Assembly (NCBI GenBank): GCA_964036195.1
Contig: OZ038457.1
Location: 26,360,787 to 26,424,786, forward strand
Source: Sphaerolaimus hirsutus
Lineage: Eukaryota; Nematoda; Chromadorea; Monhysterida; Sphaerolaimidae
DNA: 64,000 nt
Reading direction: 5' to 3'
Shown here: positions 12,069 through 22,431 of the stretch, piece by piece
Numbering within the stretch: position 1 is the first letter of the stretch
Layout of the letters: each line of letters opens with the position of its first letter
The notes under the pieces: model-generated
Seen by the model: the letters and a program-made list of their open reading frames with translations, nothing else
Database searches by the model: none
What the model was told of the DNA's origin: nothing
Made by a program: the position numbers and the translations under genes

Positions 12069-13587
12069 TACCGTATTACCTCGAAATACCCCCATGGGGG
12101 TTTATTATTTCGCCTGCAAAATTTGAGGGGGGGTTTATTCGAGGGTTTTTTTATTATTTCGTCAGAAATTTTCATAAGGATCGTAGTAAATAGTAGGCAT
12201 TTGCGTACCCAAAATAGGTAATAAATGTGTCCAAACAGGATATATTTGGACATAAAAACGTAGATAGCTACACAAACTAGTCTATGTGTAGCTGCAATGC
12301 AAATTAACAGTAATACACTACCGTGCAGAATAGTTGAGACTTTTCACACATAGAGAAACAGTAGGCCTAGGGTCCACTGCACTTTTTTGCTTCCCAATAT
12401 CTTGTCCCTTGCCCAATTTTGATGCTGTTTGAGTATGTTGGGGTTTGATGCTGGGGCTACAACAAAAATTTTTTGTTTGCTCAAATAAACCCCCAGGCCC
12501 AAGATAAGGGAGGTCTATAAAAAGATGGTCAATAAATATACAAAAAATTGGCAATCTGGATGAGTGTATTTGAAGCTTAATAACTCAATCATTTCTGGGC
12601 TGATTTGAATCATTCAACACTTCAAATGATCGGGACAACCTGCAGATTCTATTTTTGTGGTCTGTTTAGTGATGTCTAAATTCCGTATGTCAATTTGACC
12701 CAGTTTTTAAACATGAAAAAAAATTTGTTTTTAACATGCTATCATATACTTTAGACAACGAGGATTCATTTAAAACAGAAATGAGTTCAATATCTCTTTC
12801 CAATCAAAAGTAATGGCACTTACAAACTTCCATCTCCATTCCATCCAAAATAATTGCACATTAATCATTCACAGTTGGGCCAACTTTTCTCCCTAATAGA
12901 GCAAGGCAAAAACCTCAAATTTACACACCAAATAGCCCCACCCAGTACTATGCCTACCCCCATTTCAGAGTTGCTGGCAATGGATGCAAAACTGCAGCAA
13001 AAATAAATTAATGCCACATTTCCATATATGCATCGCCATATGCTGTTCATGCTTAGAATGTTTCTTGCTGCACACAGAGCTCAGCGATGCAGGCAAGCAG
13101 GTGCCATGGTGAAAATTTTGTTAAAATCTGAACATAGGAGGTGGATATAGACTTTAAAGTGAGATACTGGGTGGCTACTGCCCAAAACCAGAAAAGTCTC
13201 AACTATTCTGAAACATGAACAAACTGAGTTAATATGTTTGTACACTAGGAATATATGCAGATTTGAACTTAAGGGGCGGTCATCCTGGGCACGTGTAGTC
13301 AACCCCCCAGGGTACCCATGTATAGTATCCAAATGTTTTGCATATCAACCATTTCGAAATTCTGGCAACATTAATCACGCAGCACAAAAAGTCTCAACTA
13401 TTCTGCACGGTAGTGTATACATCATGAACATTGCGTACATGACGTATTTATTATGTACATGACGTACATCATTCCGAAGGGGGGGTATTTCGAGGGGGGG
13501 TTTATTATTTCCCCAGCCCATTTTGAGGGGGGGGGTTAATTCGAGGGGGGGTTAATTCAAGGGGGGATTATTCGAGGTAATACGGTA
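12069..13587. mobile_element. CCGTATTACC-type MITE, split by a Tc1/mariner-like element
   Basis: It starts TACCGTATTACCTCG and ends CGAGGTAATACGGTA, with GGGGGG-TTTATT arms. Removing 12316-13415 leaves a MITE of the usual size for this family. Confidence 0.7.
12316..13415. mobile_element. non-autonomous Tc1/mariner-like element, 1.1 kb
   Basis: Perfect ends CACTACCGTGCAGAATAGTT and its complement are flanked by TA on both sides. A TA duplication and CA-starting ends fit the Tc1/mariner superfamily. No DDE/D transposase frame is visible, so it would need an enzyme supplied in trans. Confidence 0.75.
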
Positions 13588-13800
13588 GCTAAAATTGCTG
13601 AAAATTGGTGTTTCAAGGTGAAAATTGGGCCGATATTTGTCAAAAATACTCACTTTTACGTTTTCCGGCGATAAAAGTACCTTAGTTTACTCACGTTACT
13701 CAAGAGTAAAACTTTAAGTTTAAAACAATACTTTACATTTACGTATACTTTGAGAAAAGTTGGGTACTTTCAACAACTGTGCAATAAACACAAGACTCAC

Positions 13801-13947
13801 CCTTAGACTTCAACATGGCATAATATGAGGCGAACCAGAGATCGACCAAACTGCCAGTGGTGAGGAACACGAGCGCCCAGAACACGAAGGCGATGCAAGT
13901 GACCACCCACACGTCGAACGCTCGCAGATATGACGCTCGCGGCAGAC
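13801..13947 (-). CDS. channel exon 7 (TM3)
   Basis: The acceptor GCACGCAG is in phase 1, completing a Gly codon. It encodes LPRASYLRAFDVWVVTCIAF (the LP.VSY.KA.DVW signature entering TM3), then a Ser/Tyr/Lys start of the intracellular loop. The GTGAGT donor leaves phase 1. The next exon was not found. Confidence 0.9.
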
Positions 13948-16900
13948 CTGCGTGCAACCATCGGGGGTCCCATTTTAGGGGGTCACTGGGGTGGTCCCTT
14001 TCTGCTGCCTGTTCGTTTGCCCATTTGGATGCTCAGCGACTACGTTCGGGTTTCAGGTGGGGGCTATGGCCATAGAACACGAGTGCCCTAACCACTAGAC
14101 TATAGAGGTGGCTGAGCTCTTCACTATTAGGGGCTGACATGCTGCACAGGCAATGCCCTTAACAATACATTGCCGATCTGGACGATTTACTCGATCTGGA
14201 GCTCAAAAACTCATCCATTTCTGGCATGATTTGGACCGTGCAACACAAAATGACTGGCACAACCTTACCCTTATATTAAATATTCTTTGGGTCGTATTTA
14301 CCCTAAATCCTCGAATAAGACCCCAGGGGAGTTATTTTTTCGTCAGACGTTTTGGAGGGGGGAGTTATTCAAGGGGGGGAGTTATTCGAGGGGGGGAGTT
14401 ATTATTTCCTCAGGAAACTTGGACTTAATTCATTGTATGGATGCAGCATGTAAACTCGTGTAATTCAGGTATTTCACTGTCCAACAACAACAAAACAATG
14501 TGTATACACTGCATACACATTATTATCTGCTGTCGCTACTATTCTTCTATAGTTTTGTATTGTATCCTTTTCATCAGAAGTAGGAGTTATTTAAGAGGGG
14601 GGAGTTATTCAAGGGGGGAGTTATTTTTTCCTCACCCCGCTAGCAGGGGGGACTTATTCAAGGGGGGGAGTTATTCGAGGGGGGGGGTCTTATTCGAGGA
14701 TTTGCGGTAGCTATGTCTGCATTCTTCATGCCCATTTTACCCGTTTTTCCAGCATGACATTTTTAAGCCGTGCTATCAAATAGTTTGGAGAAAAATAATT
14801 CATATACTGGCGAAATTAGTTCAATATGTTGTTCCAATCAAAACTTATAGCAATTTTAACTTCCGCATTCCAGCTATGCAATTTTTTAAATAACCACATG
14901 AAGAACGAAACATGCAACTTCAAAACTCCACATCTCGCTCATTTCCCCGCCGATTTTCGTCAAAGGGCACATAAAACGACCTGGGGGCAGTCCCAAGCGT
15001 AAAGTGTAAAGTGTAAAGTAAAGTGTCAAATGTAAAGTCAAACGCAAACTATTGTGTCAATCAAAACAAAAAAGAAAAGATTTTATTACTGAACTTTGCA
15101 TGACAATTGACATTTGACTTTGCATTTGACTTTACATTTGACACTTTACTTTACACTTTACAGGGCTTGGGACTGCCGCCAGAATAACATCGACTTCTAT
15201 TGTCTTCTTGAAGTGGACGCCTCGATTAGAATGTAAGGCGCGCAATTTCACGAGCTTACTATCGGAACTGGCGCCCTACAATGCGCCCTACACAATAAAT
15301 CGCCGTGGAAATATGCGCAGACACTAACCAAAGCTGGCCACATTGCCAAAGACGAACACGAGCGATGAAACGGTCATCACGCCCAGTGAAACTCTGGCTT
15401 TCACGGCCGTGGTGGGGAAGAAAAAGCCCATCCACGACATGAACACGCACAGCGTCGACGGGGCGAATGCCTGAACGGTTTTTGATGGAAGTTTTTTTTT
15501 GTTTTTTGTTTTTCTTTTATTTAATGTTTTTAGACATTTTACAATGGCATCTACGACGCACAATTTGAAGAAAAAAACAATACTTTTTTACTTTCTCATC
15601 ATTCGGTGCAGATTAAAAACCGTATACCATTTTATTATGAAAAATAACCTGCAGCAAATAGAATCCCAGCATTCTTTTAAATCTCATTTTCACAACTAAA
15701 TTATCCCAGAGTCCGGCTGTATATTCCAATTCAACGGTGGCCATTTGATAGCCGATTAATGTGAATTCAGGAATTCTATAACTGCTCAAATTTCGGATAA
15801 ATCTGACTGGTTGCGGTTGGCGCCAGGCGGCACTCACAAACCCGGTAAATGGCCTGTAAAATGTCACGACTCATGAAAGTGTCTAAAGTCATGTGAAATG
15901 CCCCGGAAATGGGGATTGGTGGAAGCACGGTTAACCATCATGAAGTGCCTTCACGCTGACACTTCCCAGTGCTTCACCAAGAATGTTCTTCCACAAACAT
16001 TACAAAAAGTTGCATGCAAATGCGTGCTGTTAATGCTCAACATGCATGTAAATATTTGTGATGTGAGAGCATTTTACTTGACTTTTGACACTGCATGACA
16101 TTTGAAATTTTGCAGTGCATTTTACAGGGTCTGGGACTGCCACCAGGAAACTCTGATTTTTGATTGGTCATATGAATAACTTTCCAGTGATAAATCACAT
16201 TCTTGTACATCCATTGGGAAACGGTGTAGGTCTATTTGACAAGGACCTTTTACCTGAACGATTTTGGATGGAGATTTTATTTAAACTTGTTGTTTTATAC
16301 ACCGATGACTGCATGCTTTGCATTTTTCTGAAGGAAACAGTTCACAATGACGATATCGTTAATAAAATTAAAAACTGTTCTTAAAAAAACGTTACAGTTT
16401 TGTCGATTGTACACGCCTCCGCCTTTTTCTTTTTGAGCCTGTCCTGCTGGCGCGTTATCGACTAAGACATAAGTAATTTTGGACGCATATACTTGGCGGA
16501 CATGATACTCTGCCCTCGCATTGATTTATGTCTCGTGTTGGAAGCATGCCAATGATTATTTAATCATGCGATTTCCGTAAAAAGATGTAAAAATTCATTG
16601 TGTGAATATGTTAATGAATAACATAATAACTGCAATCAATTTTGTCATCTTTTTATGAAACTTGCACGCGTTTCATAAAACGCACTATCGTTGGCACACA
16701 TCCAGCGGGAACCTAGCGGGCAAGGTGTACAGTAACCGGAGTATACTTTGCAGTGCACATCCCGCCAAAATATACACCCAACAAAAAAAACACCAACGAA
16801 CCCTAACTCTCAACTGAGTCCACACTCTGCCATCCTCATACAAAACGCCCAGCACATTCGGAGTGGGCGAACTGTGGATTCGAGTTTCATAACTATTCAC

Positions 16901-19558
16901 CACGCAAACATTTGGTGTCCACAGCAATCTGTCGATCACTTTATGTGACAGTGAAATATTGGTCCTTTGGCATGGTGCCAAGTGAGTGTAACGTAGACGT
17001 CTGTCCATCCATTCGGTGGATATCCACGCGTCAACTACAAAGAATCCACTTTCCATTGATATGCTGGGGATGTCCTGAGGGATTTCGACGACATTAGAAT
17101 TCCTCCCCTTGAATAGGGATGGCCAGCGCTATTTTTCAAGCGCTTTTTTTTAAAAAAACGCCGCTTTTTTTAAAAAAAAAGCGCAAGGGTCCCAGCGCTT
17201 TTTTTTAAAAAAAAGCGCTGGCAAAAAATTTTGTACCTATGCACTAGGTATTTTGCAATTTTTTCGCGCGCGAGCGCGCAATACCGCATGCAAATTGCCA
17301 TTGGTGGTTGTTTTCATTGGTATTGTGGCATTTTTAGTGCCATTGCTTCTATTACTGCATGGTATCATGTAATAATAAGTTGTGATATGTCAGTCAAGTA
17401 TAGAATACCCGGCCAATGTGCTTCAACACACTTTTCTACAGTGTGAAACATCGGTGTCATGTATTAGCCTTCTCTTATAGCCATATTTAAGAAGTATCCC
17501 ATGCTTAACTTCACTAGAAGTCACGAAACATTCACAAACGGCGATATACATTACAAGTCAACATAAAATTGGATTTTTTTCAGCAGAAATCAGGATTTTT
17601 AATGCTATCTCATGATTACACAGCCATTCTATGACTATATATCATCACAAGTACTACCACTTGTCTGATATACCTGTATATATTGGCTCAGAACCATATT
17701 TGGGAGCTTTTTAGGTAATGTCTTGACATTTTTTGAAAAAAAGCGAAAAAGCGCGTTTTTTTTAAAAAAAGCGCTTTTTTTAAAAAAAGCGGGGTCGTTA
17801 AAAAAAAGCGCTTTTTTCCATCCCTACCCTTGAATAATCACCCTCAAGATAGTCTGATGAAAAGCTTTTTCCCCTTGGAATTATTCAAACAAATACAGTA
17901 TGTACATGATACATTTAGGAAATTTGTGCTTCTGAAAGTACTTGTAACTAGGGTGTCAAAAAAAAATTTTTACGGAAAACGGAAACGGAAAATAATTTCA
18001 GCGGCCAGAAAACGGAACTGAAAACAGAAAAAAATTTGCACTTGGCGGAAAACGGAAGCGGAAACAGGAAAAAAAGTTCAGTGGCCGGAAAACGGTAAAA
18101 GGGGCCGGAAAAACGGAAACAGAAAAATGGAATTTGCATGGAAATGGAAAAAATTGCTGAAATTTTGCCAACAAAACGATAAAATTCGCTGAAATTTTGC
18201 TGGAAACAGTTTTGCTGGAAATTGACAATCTGCATGACTGTTTACCAGTTTGGCTGGAACATAAAACAGAAAGTTGAGCCAGAAAAGGGTAAAATTAGGC
18301 GGAAAGCAGAAAATTGAGGTGGAAAACGGAAAAAAAGCGGAAAAAACTAGAATTTGAGCTGGAAAATGGAAAAAAAGCAGAAAAACTGAAAATTTAACTG
18401 GAAAACGGAAAATGAGCCGGAAAAACGGAAACGGAAAAAAAGGTGGCTGGAAAACGGAACAGAAAATGGAAAAAAAATTTCAGCGGCCGGAAAACGGAAA
18501 AAATTTGCCTGCGGAAAACGGAAATTTGACACCCTACTTGTAACCTAGTTTCCTTCAGAATCACCAAAAAAAATTGTGCAATTTTTGCATTTCCCTTTTA
18601 GACAGAGGCCCAAATTTTCACGAAAATAACATTGACAAACCTGTATAGTCAATTCAACTTGAACATCTACGGGCTGCAAGTGGTCATTCATCGGTACCAC
18701 AGCGGAATCATAATTGTCTTTGCTCAACAAAATGCTCAATAATTTCGCTGTGGATATATCCATGCAGTCTTTTTTGTTCTCATCCAATTCTGGTGGCAAT
18801 GAAACTTTGTTGACACTTTTGTTCTCGTTGGCACCGTGCCAAGGATACAAACTAGTTGACTGGGTGGATGTGTTTATTGATGGCTGTGTGAGAGGTGTGT
18901 TTTTGGGGTATCTTGTTGTAGGGTTGGGAATTTAAAAATATCAAGATCTGGGTATCGGGTATTCAACATTTTCACACCAGGGGCAGTCACGTACTGTGTT
19001 GAGTGTTAAGTCAAGTGTCAAATGTCATGTAAATTGTCAATTACAATCAAAAAGATTTTATTACTGCACCTTGATTCGTGATGTAAACAGCGCCATGGCG
19101 CTTCTAAATACAGGTATAAAAAATACTTTTAATATCTTGCATAACATTTGACACTTTGTTATAGTTTACAGGGTGCGAGACTATCACCACGTACAAAAGC
19201 CCTGTGGTTTCGCAGGGTAGATAGCTGAAGTTTGTTATATTGGAAGGGGTTCCCAGGGGAATTCTCTCCAAGAAAACACGATTGCACCCACCTGCGAACT
19301 TCTATGACTTTTCGGCGGTCTAGTAATTTCCTTCCAATCAATCCAATCAAATCTGGGCGGGTTCCATTCTTCTTTTTCAGGCGGCCGCACATAATTTTCC
19401 TTCAATGAATTCTCGCTTGATTTTTCGGGAAAATTTTTCGCCGGCATAAAATTGTCGTCAGGAGAAATTTGGTATGGGATAAAATTTCCGGCATCCGCGG
19501 GAGATGTGTGATTCAGCATTTCGTGTAGCAGAACGAAAAATACGGAAGATGGAGCCAT
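13801..19558 (-). CDS. Cys-loop ligand-gated ion channel subunit, anion-channel type (exons 1-7; TM4 not located)
   Basis: Seven minus-strand exons join in phase: 19558-19292, 18859-18641, 17074-16808, 16253-16126, 15853-15649, 15470-15329, 13947-13801. In order they encode a possible signal region, a ligand-binding domain with a canonical Cys-loop (CQIDLHRFPMDVQEC, 13 residues between cysteines), then TM1, TM2 and TM3. Family members are pentameric plasma-membrane receptors for GABA, glycine, glutamate, histamine or protons. The TM2 entry KARVSLGVMT aligns with the PAR motif of anion channels, so chloride selectivity is likely. The second cysteine pair of glycine/GluCl receptors is absent, which favours a GABA-receptor or pH-gated-like class. 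The ligand cannot be inferred. Exon 7 ends in phase 1, and the M3-M4 loop and TM4 should lie below 13800. Intron 4 coincides with a MITE. Confidence 0.85.
13970..14140 (-). repeat. possible tRNA-derived SINE fragment
   Basis: On the minus strand TAGTCTAGTGGTTAGGGCAC resembles the A-box region of tRNA-Glu/Asp-type genes. A clear B box is missing and no cloverleaf closes. It is more likely a tRNA-derived repeat in channel intron 6 than a functional tRNA. Confidence 0.35.
14299..14709. mobile_element. CCTAAATCCTCG-type MITE, GGGGAGTTATTCGAGG arms
   Basis: It starts TACCCTAAATCCTCGAATAA and ends TTCGAGGATTTGCGGTA, with TA at both ends. It is nearly identical to 58080-58499. Relatives lie at 19907-20388, 31509-31905 and 44211-44546. 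Glycine/serine-rich ORFs here are array translations. Confidence 0.75.
14991..15182. mobile_element. MITE, CTGGNGGCAGTCCC ends, GTCAAATG/GTAAAGTG arms
   Basis: Ends CTGGGGGCAGTCCCAAGC and GCTTGGGACTGCCGCCAG are perfect inverted repeats apart from one base. The arms are GTAAAGTGTCAAATG-like arrays. It lies in channel intron 6. Confidence 0.8.
15329..15470 (-). CDS. channel exon 6 (TM1-TM2)
   Basis: The exon encodes FAPSTLCVFMSWMGFFF (TM1) and KARVSLGVMTVSSLVFVFGN (TM2). The acceptor TTCAG is in phase 0 and the donor G/GTTAGT in phase 1. The residue before the conserved Ala-Arg is Lys rather than the usual Pro. Confidence 0.9.
15649..15853 (-). CDS. channel exon 5 (pre-TM1 strands)
   Basis: The CATTTTACAG acceptor lies in the other terminal repeat of the same MITE. 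An alternative acceptor at 15833 keeps the same frame. The exon encodes IPEFTLIGYQMATVELEYTA and MRFKRMLGFYLLQ, matching the LP.F.L.G and FxRxxGYYLIQ blocks before TM1. The donor CAG/GTTATT leaves phase 0. Confidence 0.85.
15824..16146. mobile_element. MITE coinciding with channel intron 4
   Basis: Plus-strand left end CAGGCGGCACTCACAAACCC (decayed) and right end GGGTCTGGGACTGCCACCAG are the terminal repeats of the CTGGNGGCAGTCCC family, with CTGTAAAATG / CATTTTACAG just inside. Coding sequence of exons 4 and 5 abuts both ends. A GAAGTG-motif insert sits inside (about 15910-15995). Confidence 0.75.
16126..16253 (-). CDS. channel exon 4 (Cys-loop)
   Basis: The TTCAG acceptor gives VKGPCQIDLHRFPMDVQECD, then LSLESYSYDQSKIR, the diagnostic Cys-loop. 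Three donors give consistent products: after 16126 (GTAAAA, preferred), after 16144 (GTGGCA) and after 16152 (GTTTCC). The first two lie inside a MITE terminal repeat. With the preferred donor, about 8 residues of the exon end come from the MITE. Confidence 0.8.
16485..16745. mobile_element. TATACTTGGCGG-type element in channel intron 3
   Basis: It is closely similar to 5785-6030 in the same orientation, ending CCGGAGTATAC. No coding potential. Confidence 0.55.
16808..17074 (-). CDS. channel exon 3 (ligand-binding beta strands)
   Basis: The exon encodes DIPSISMESGFFVVDAWIST, EWMDRRLRY and LLWTPNVCVVNSYETRIHSS, then LYEDGRVWTQLR. These match the W.D.RL, .LW.PD..F.N and .DG.V..S.R blocks of Cys-loop receptors. 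It is phase 0 at both ends (89 codons). The acceptor at 17076-17075 was chosen over upstream AGs because it fits phase and alignment. Confidence 0.85.
17114..17826. mobile_element. hAT-type MITE, AAAGCGCTTTTTTT arms
   Basis: Ends TAGGGATGG and CCATCCCTA are flanked by CCCTTGAA on both sides (17106-17113 and 17827-17834). Arms are GCGCTTTTTTTTAAAAAAA units. The core contains GCACTAGGTATTTTGCAA and a GCGCGCGAGCGCGCAA palindrome, both shared with 47734-48435 and 55552-55968. Confidence 0.85.
17949..18536. mobile_element. hAT-type MITE, GGAAAACGGAAACGG arms
   Basis: Ends TAGGGTGTCAAA and TTTGACACCCTA are flanked by CTTGTAAC on both sides. The arms are long irregular arrays of GGAAAACGG, and the Phe/Pro-rich ORFs on the minus strand are translations of them. 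It lies in channel intron 2. Confidence 0.85.
18641..18859 (-). CDS. channel exon 2 (start of ligand-binding domain)
   Basis: The exon runs from a CCCAG acceptor to a CAG/GTTTGT donor, phase 0 at both ends (73 codons). The C-terminal part, ISTAKLLSILLS through LQPVDVQVELTIQ, aligns with the L..LL..Y......P..VDV.V family pattern. Confidence 0.8.
18975..19192. mobile_element. GTCAAATG-arm MITE in channel intron 1
   Basis: Ends ACCAGGGGCAGTCACG and GGTGCGAGACTATCACCACG are decayed versions of the CTGGNGGCAGTCCC repeat. Inside are GTGTCAAATGTCATG motifs and a short CGCCATGGCGC palindrome. Confidence 0.6.
19292..19558 (-). CDS. channel exon 1 (start codon, N-terminal region)
   Basis: ATG at 19558 begins MAPSSVFFVLLHEMLNHTSP, a short hydrophobic stretch that may be a signal peptide, followed by a hydrophilic Pro/Glu/Asn-rich segment. 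The CAG/GTGGGT donor leaves phase 0, matching exon 2. The start is the first ATG of the open frame; no promoter was recognised. Confidence 0.5.
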
Positions 19559-19906
19559 ATGTGGGAGGAATTCCTGAAAAAAATGTGATTTTTAGCGAGT
19601 GCATTCTCTGTCATGTTAATAAAATCGAGATAGTTCCAAAAAGGAAAAAAACTGACGAAAAAATAACTCCACTGGGGACTAATTCGAGGATATACAGTAC
19701 TTACATACCTAAATGCATAAGTTCATGAAGCTGGCCGTTCGTTTCGGCTTGGCAACGGCACAACAAGTTTGCATAAAATTGGTTACATTGCATCCTTCTA
19801 CTAGCATTTAAAAACTGAAAAAATTTTCATCTTAATGAGATCCCTTTTACATAAATATTTTCATGTGGGTTACGAGAAACTTTAAGTGTATTTTTCGTCT
19901 TTAAAT

Positions 19907-20388
19907 TACCGTATATCCTCGATAAGTTCCCCGGTGAGTGATTTTTTCGTCATAAGTTTTTTGAGGGGGGAGTTATTTGAGAGGGGGGAGTTATTCGAGG
20001 CTGCAGTTATTTTTTGTCAGTATTTCCAGTAGAATGTATGATAAATTTATTGCACAAATGGGGTAAATTTGGTATAAAAACACATAAATGACTTGTAGGA
20101 ATACAAAATTCATAATTCAAGCAGTGAAACCAATGTTAGTGAACTGTAGCTGCAAGATATTACATATAGGTATTTACATATTAAATACATAAAACGTTTT
20201 TTGTATATGTGAAATGTTATGAAATGTTTCTACTCATCAAAGTGGGGGAGTTATTCGAGGGGGGAGTTGTTTTTTCCTCACACTCACAAGAGGGGGGACT
20301 TAATCGAGAGGGGGAGTTATTCAAAAGGGGGAGTTATTCGAGAGGGGGAGTTATTCGAGAAGGGGGACTTATTACAGGATATACGGTA
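19907..20388. mobile_element. CCGTATATCCTCG-type MITE
   Basis: It starts TACCGTATATCCTCGATAAG and ends AGGATATACGGTA, with GGGGGAGTTATTCGAG arms. From 20389 to 20758, and between 19559 and 19906, I see no gene. Confidence 0.7.
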
Positions 20389-20758
20389 CATCAGCGATAC
20401 TTGTGGATTTTCTATACATCGACTTGATTCAAATCTATGGAGGCATTTTTTTCGCAGAATATTTTAATGGTGAAATCATATTCAAAAACAGATTTCAGCA
20501 GAAATATTGTTACAAAAAAAAGTATTTCAAATAATGTGCGGAAAAGTTTATATTCGCCTAACCCTATTGGCAGGCATGGGCTCAATCGAATTTAGGGAGA
20601 CTTTATGCACGCACATAAACAGAATCGTGAAAATGCGCGCTGGAAAGTGGAAATGCGCCGCAAAGTTGCGGAAATGTGGGAACTGGCAATGTTGCATGCG
20701 ATTTTGACTTATTTCCTGTATGATTTCACTTGCGTCATTGTGCGACACTAAATATACC

Positions 20759-21181
20759 TACCGTATTTCCTCGAAATACCCCCAGGGGGTTTATTTTTTC
20801 AGAGTGAGAATTTTGATGGGGTATTTCGAGCGGGGGGGGGGGGTAATTCGGGGGGGGGGGGTTATTATTTCGCCAGAAAATTTTTGAACTCCCGGTACTC
20901 ATAATGTACGCAGGCGTAGAAAAACGTAAAACGTAAAACAATCATTGTTTTTAACGTGTGTTATGCATTGCATGGATCATGAACCGCAGCTTTTGTCATT
21001 GACGTTCTATTTACACGCAATTGGGGGGGGGGGTATTTCGAGGGTGGGGTTTATTAATTCATAGTGCCCATTTTGAGGGGGGTATTTCAAGGGAGGGGTT
21101 CATTAATTCATAGTGCCCATTTTGAGAGGGGTATTTCAAGGGGGGGGGGGGTTTCGAGGGGGGGGGGGGGGGTATTTCGTG
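20759..21181. mobile_element. CCGTATTTCC-type MITE, right end lost
   Basis: The left end TACCGTATTTCCTCGAAATA is intact. The right side is an array of GGGGGGTATTTCGAGGG that stops at GTATTTCGTGAC without the terminal repeat. It ends about 80 bp before the duplicated region. Confidence 0.6.
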
Positions 21182-22431
21182 ACTTCAAAGACGTGCCATT
21201 TAAATGCAGGTGCCCTTCTATTGCAGGAGCCCTTCTATTGGAGGTATGCCGTATCGCAAAAAGTGGAGTCGTCGAGCGCATATGCAGAGCGCACAATTGG
21301 TTTGTGATCTCCGCTGTGATTTCAGTGTCGTGAATTGGCTTCACGCAGGCGCAGTCGCAAGACTTCACTACGCCTCACGAAGAGCCCGTGCCAATCCGAC
21401 ATTCAAGAGGCGGTTTCACATGCATCAAAATTTAGTAGAAAAAACTTGCAAGCTCAAAAGTACTCCAAAAAAGTTTGAAATTTTAAGGCATTTGAAAGAA
21501 AACCCCTTCAAAAGTTAAACACTTTTTCCTTAAGCATTGCCCTCGTTATGTTTGCTTTCACATTCATGAAACGCCGTGAGTTGTTGTGAGATAATCACTT
21601 CACGGAACTTCACCATACCCCGCACGCAACTATTTTTGTATGTGATAGTGAAATACAATGTATTTATCATGTGGCAAAATTTACCTAAAAACTTTTTTCA
21701 GACGGATATGGTAGATTTCAATGTACTATAGTTAATGGCTTTTTCTGTCGCAAATGAAAGGATCAAATATTACTGAACGAAGTAAAAATGAACCTAGACT
21801 AGAGCAAACATGCATTTTGTCACAATGCGCTGAGAGCTTCCAATGAGCTTAAGCAGTAATGCGGTAAAATTTCACATGAAAACGTCAGGAATTGAAAACG
21901 TCAGGTGAATATGAAAGTGAAATTTATATTTATTACGTTTGCTAGATTACATTACATTTGAAATACATTGGCTAATTATTGAGCTCAAATGACTAAAACA
22001 GTTAAAATGCCCCCCCCCCCCCCCTGAATTCAACGCTTCAAAGATGAGAAGAAGCCCCCTTGAATGGCGATTTAGACAATTCATAGGCGCCTGGCCAACA
22101 GTTTCCGAATGGCACCTATTTCTGGCACATTGCCATCACTACTTTGACACCTAACACTTCCCTTGTCGCTATGTGAAAATGAAATGAAAATAACAGAAAC
22201 TAAACACAGTCATGCCCGTCGAACAAACGGAACAGTGATTTCACATTCATTTCCTGTTTAATTAAATACTTGACTTACTTTCCGCATCTGAGGGGCCAAA
22301 TTCACAATCAGCATGTGGGCCAGTGACAAGAAAAGTAGTTTTAAGCTGAATTTGGTGACTAGTAAATGGTTAGCTATCCATACATGTACTCGTCATACGC
22401 ATTTACTTGTCACTTGGACTACCAATTGATA

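Larger units (their letters stand above)
11855..13785. mobile_element. TTTACGTTTAC-arm element (outer shell of a nest)
   Basis: Both ends contain arrays of TTTTACGTTTAC and GTACTTGAGTACAG motifs; the right end is GTACTTTCAACAACTGTG. Other copies lie at 22.9-23.1, 25.5-25.8, 33.6-33.8, 43.2-43.5, 50.4-50.5 and 51.1-51.3 kb. It is interrupted by the element at 12069-13587 and ends about 16 bp from channel exon 7. The left boundary is approximate. Confidence 0.5.

Noticed and set aside
14020..14130. A functional tRNA-Glu/Asp gene
   Set aside because: Only an A-box-like stretch is present; the B box and a closing acceptor stem are missing.
14300..14710. Gly/Ser-rich GGSYSRGG ORFs here and at 20209-20467, 31428-31671 and 58352-58561
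   Set aside because: They are translations of the GGGGGAGTTATTCGAGG arms of TA-duplicating MITEs.
17948..18532. Phe/Pro-rich minus-strand ORFs that look like membrane proteins
   Set aside because: They come from the GGAAAACGG arms of the hAT-type MITE 17949-18536, which has intact target duplications.
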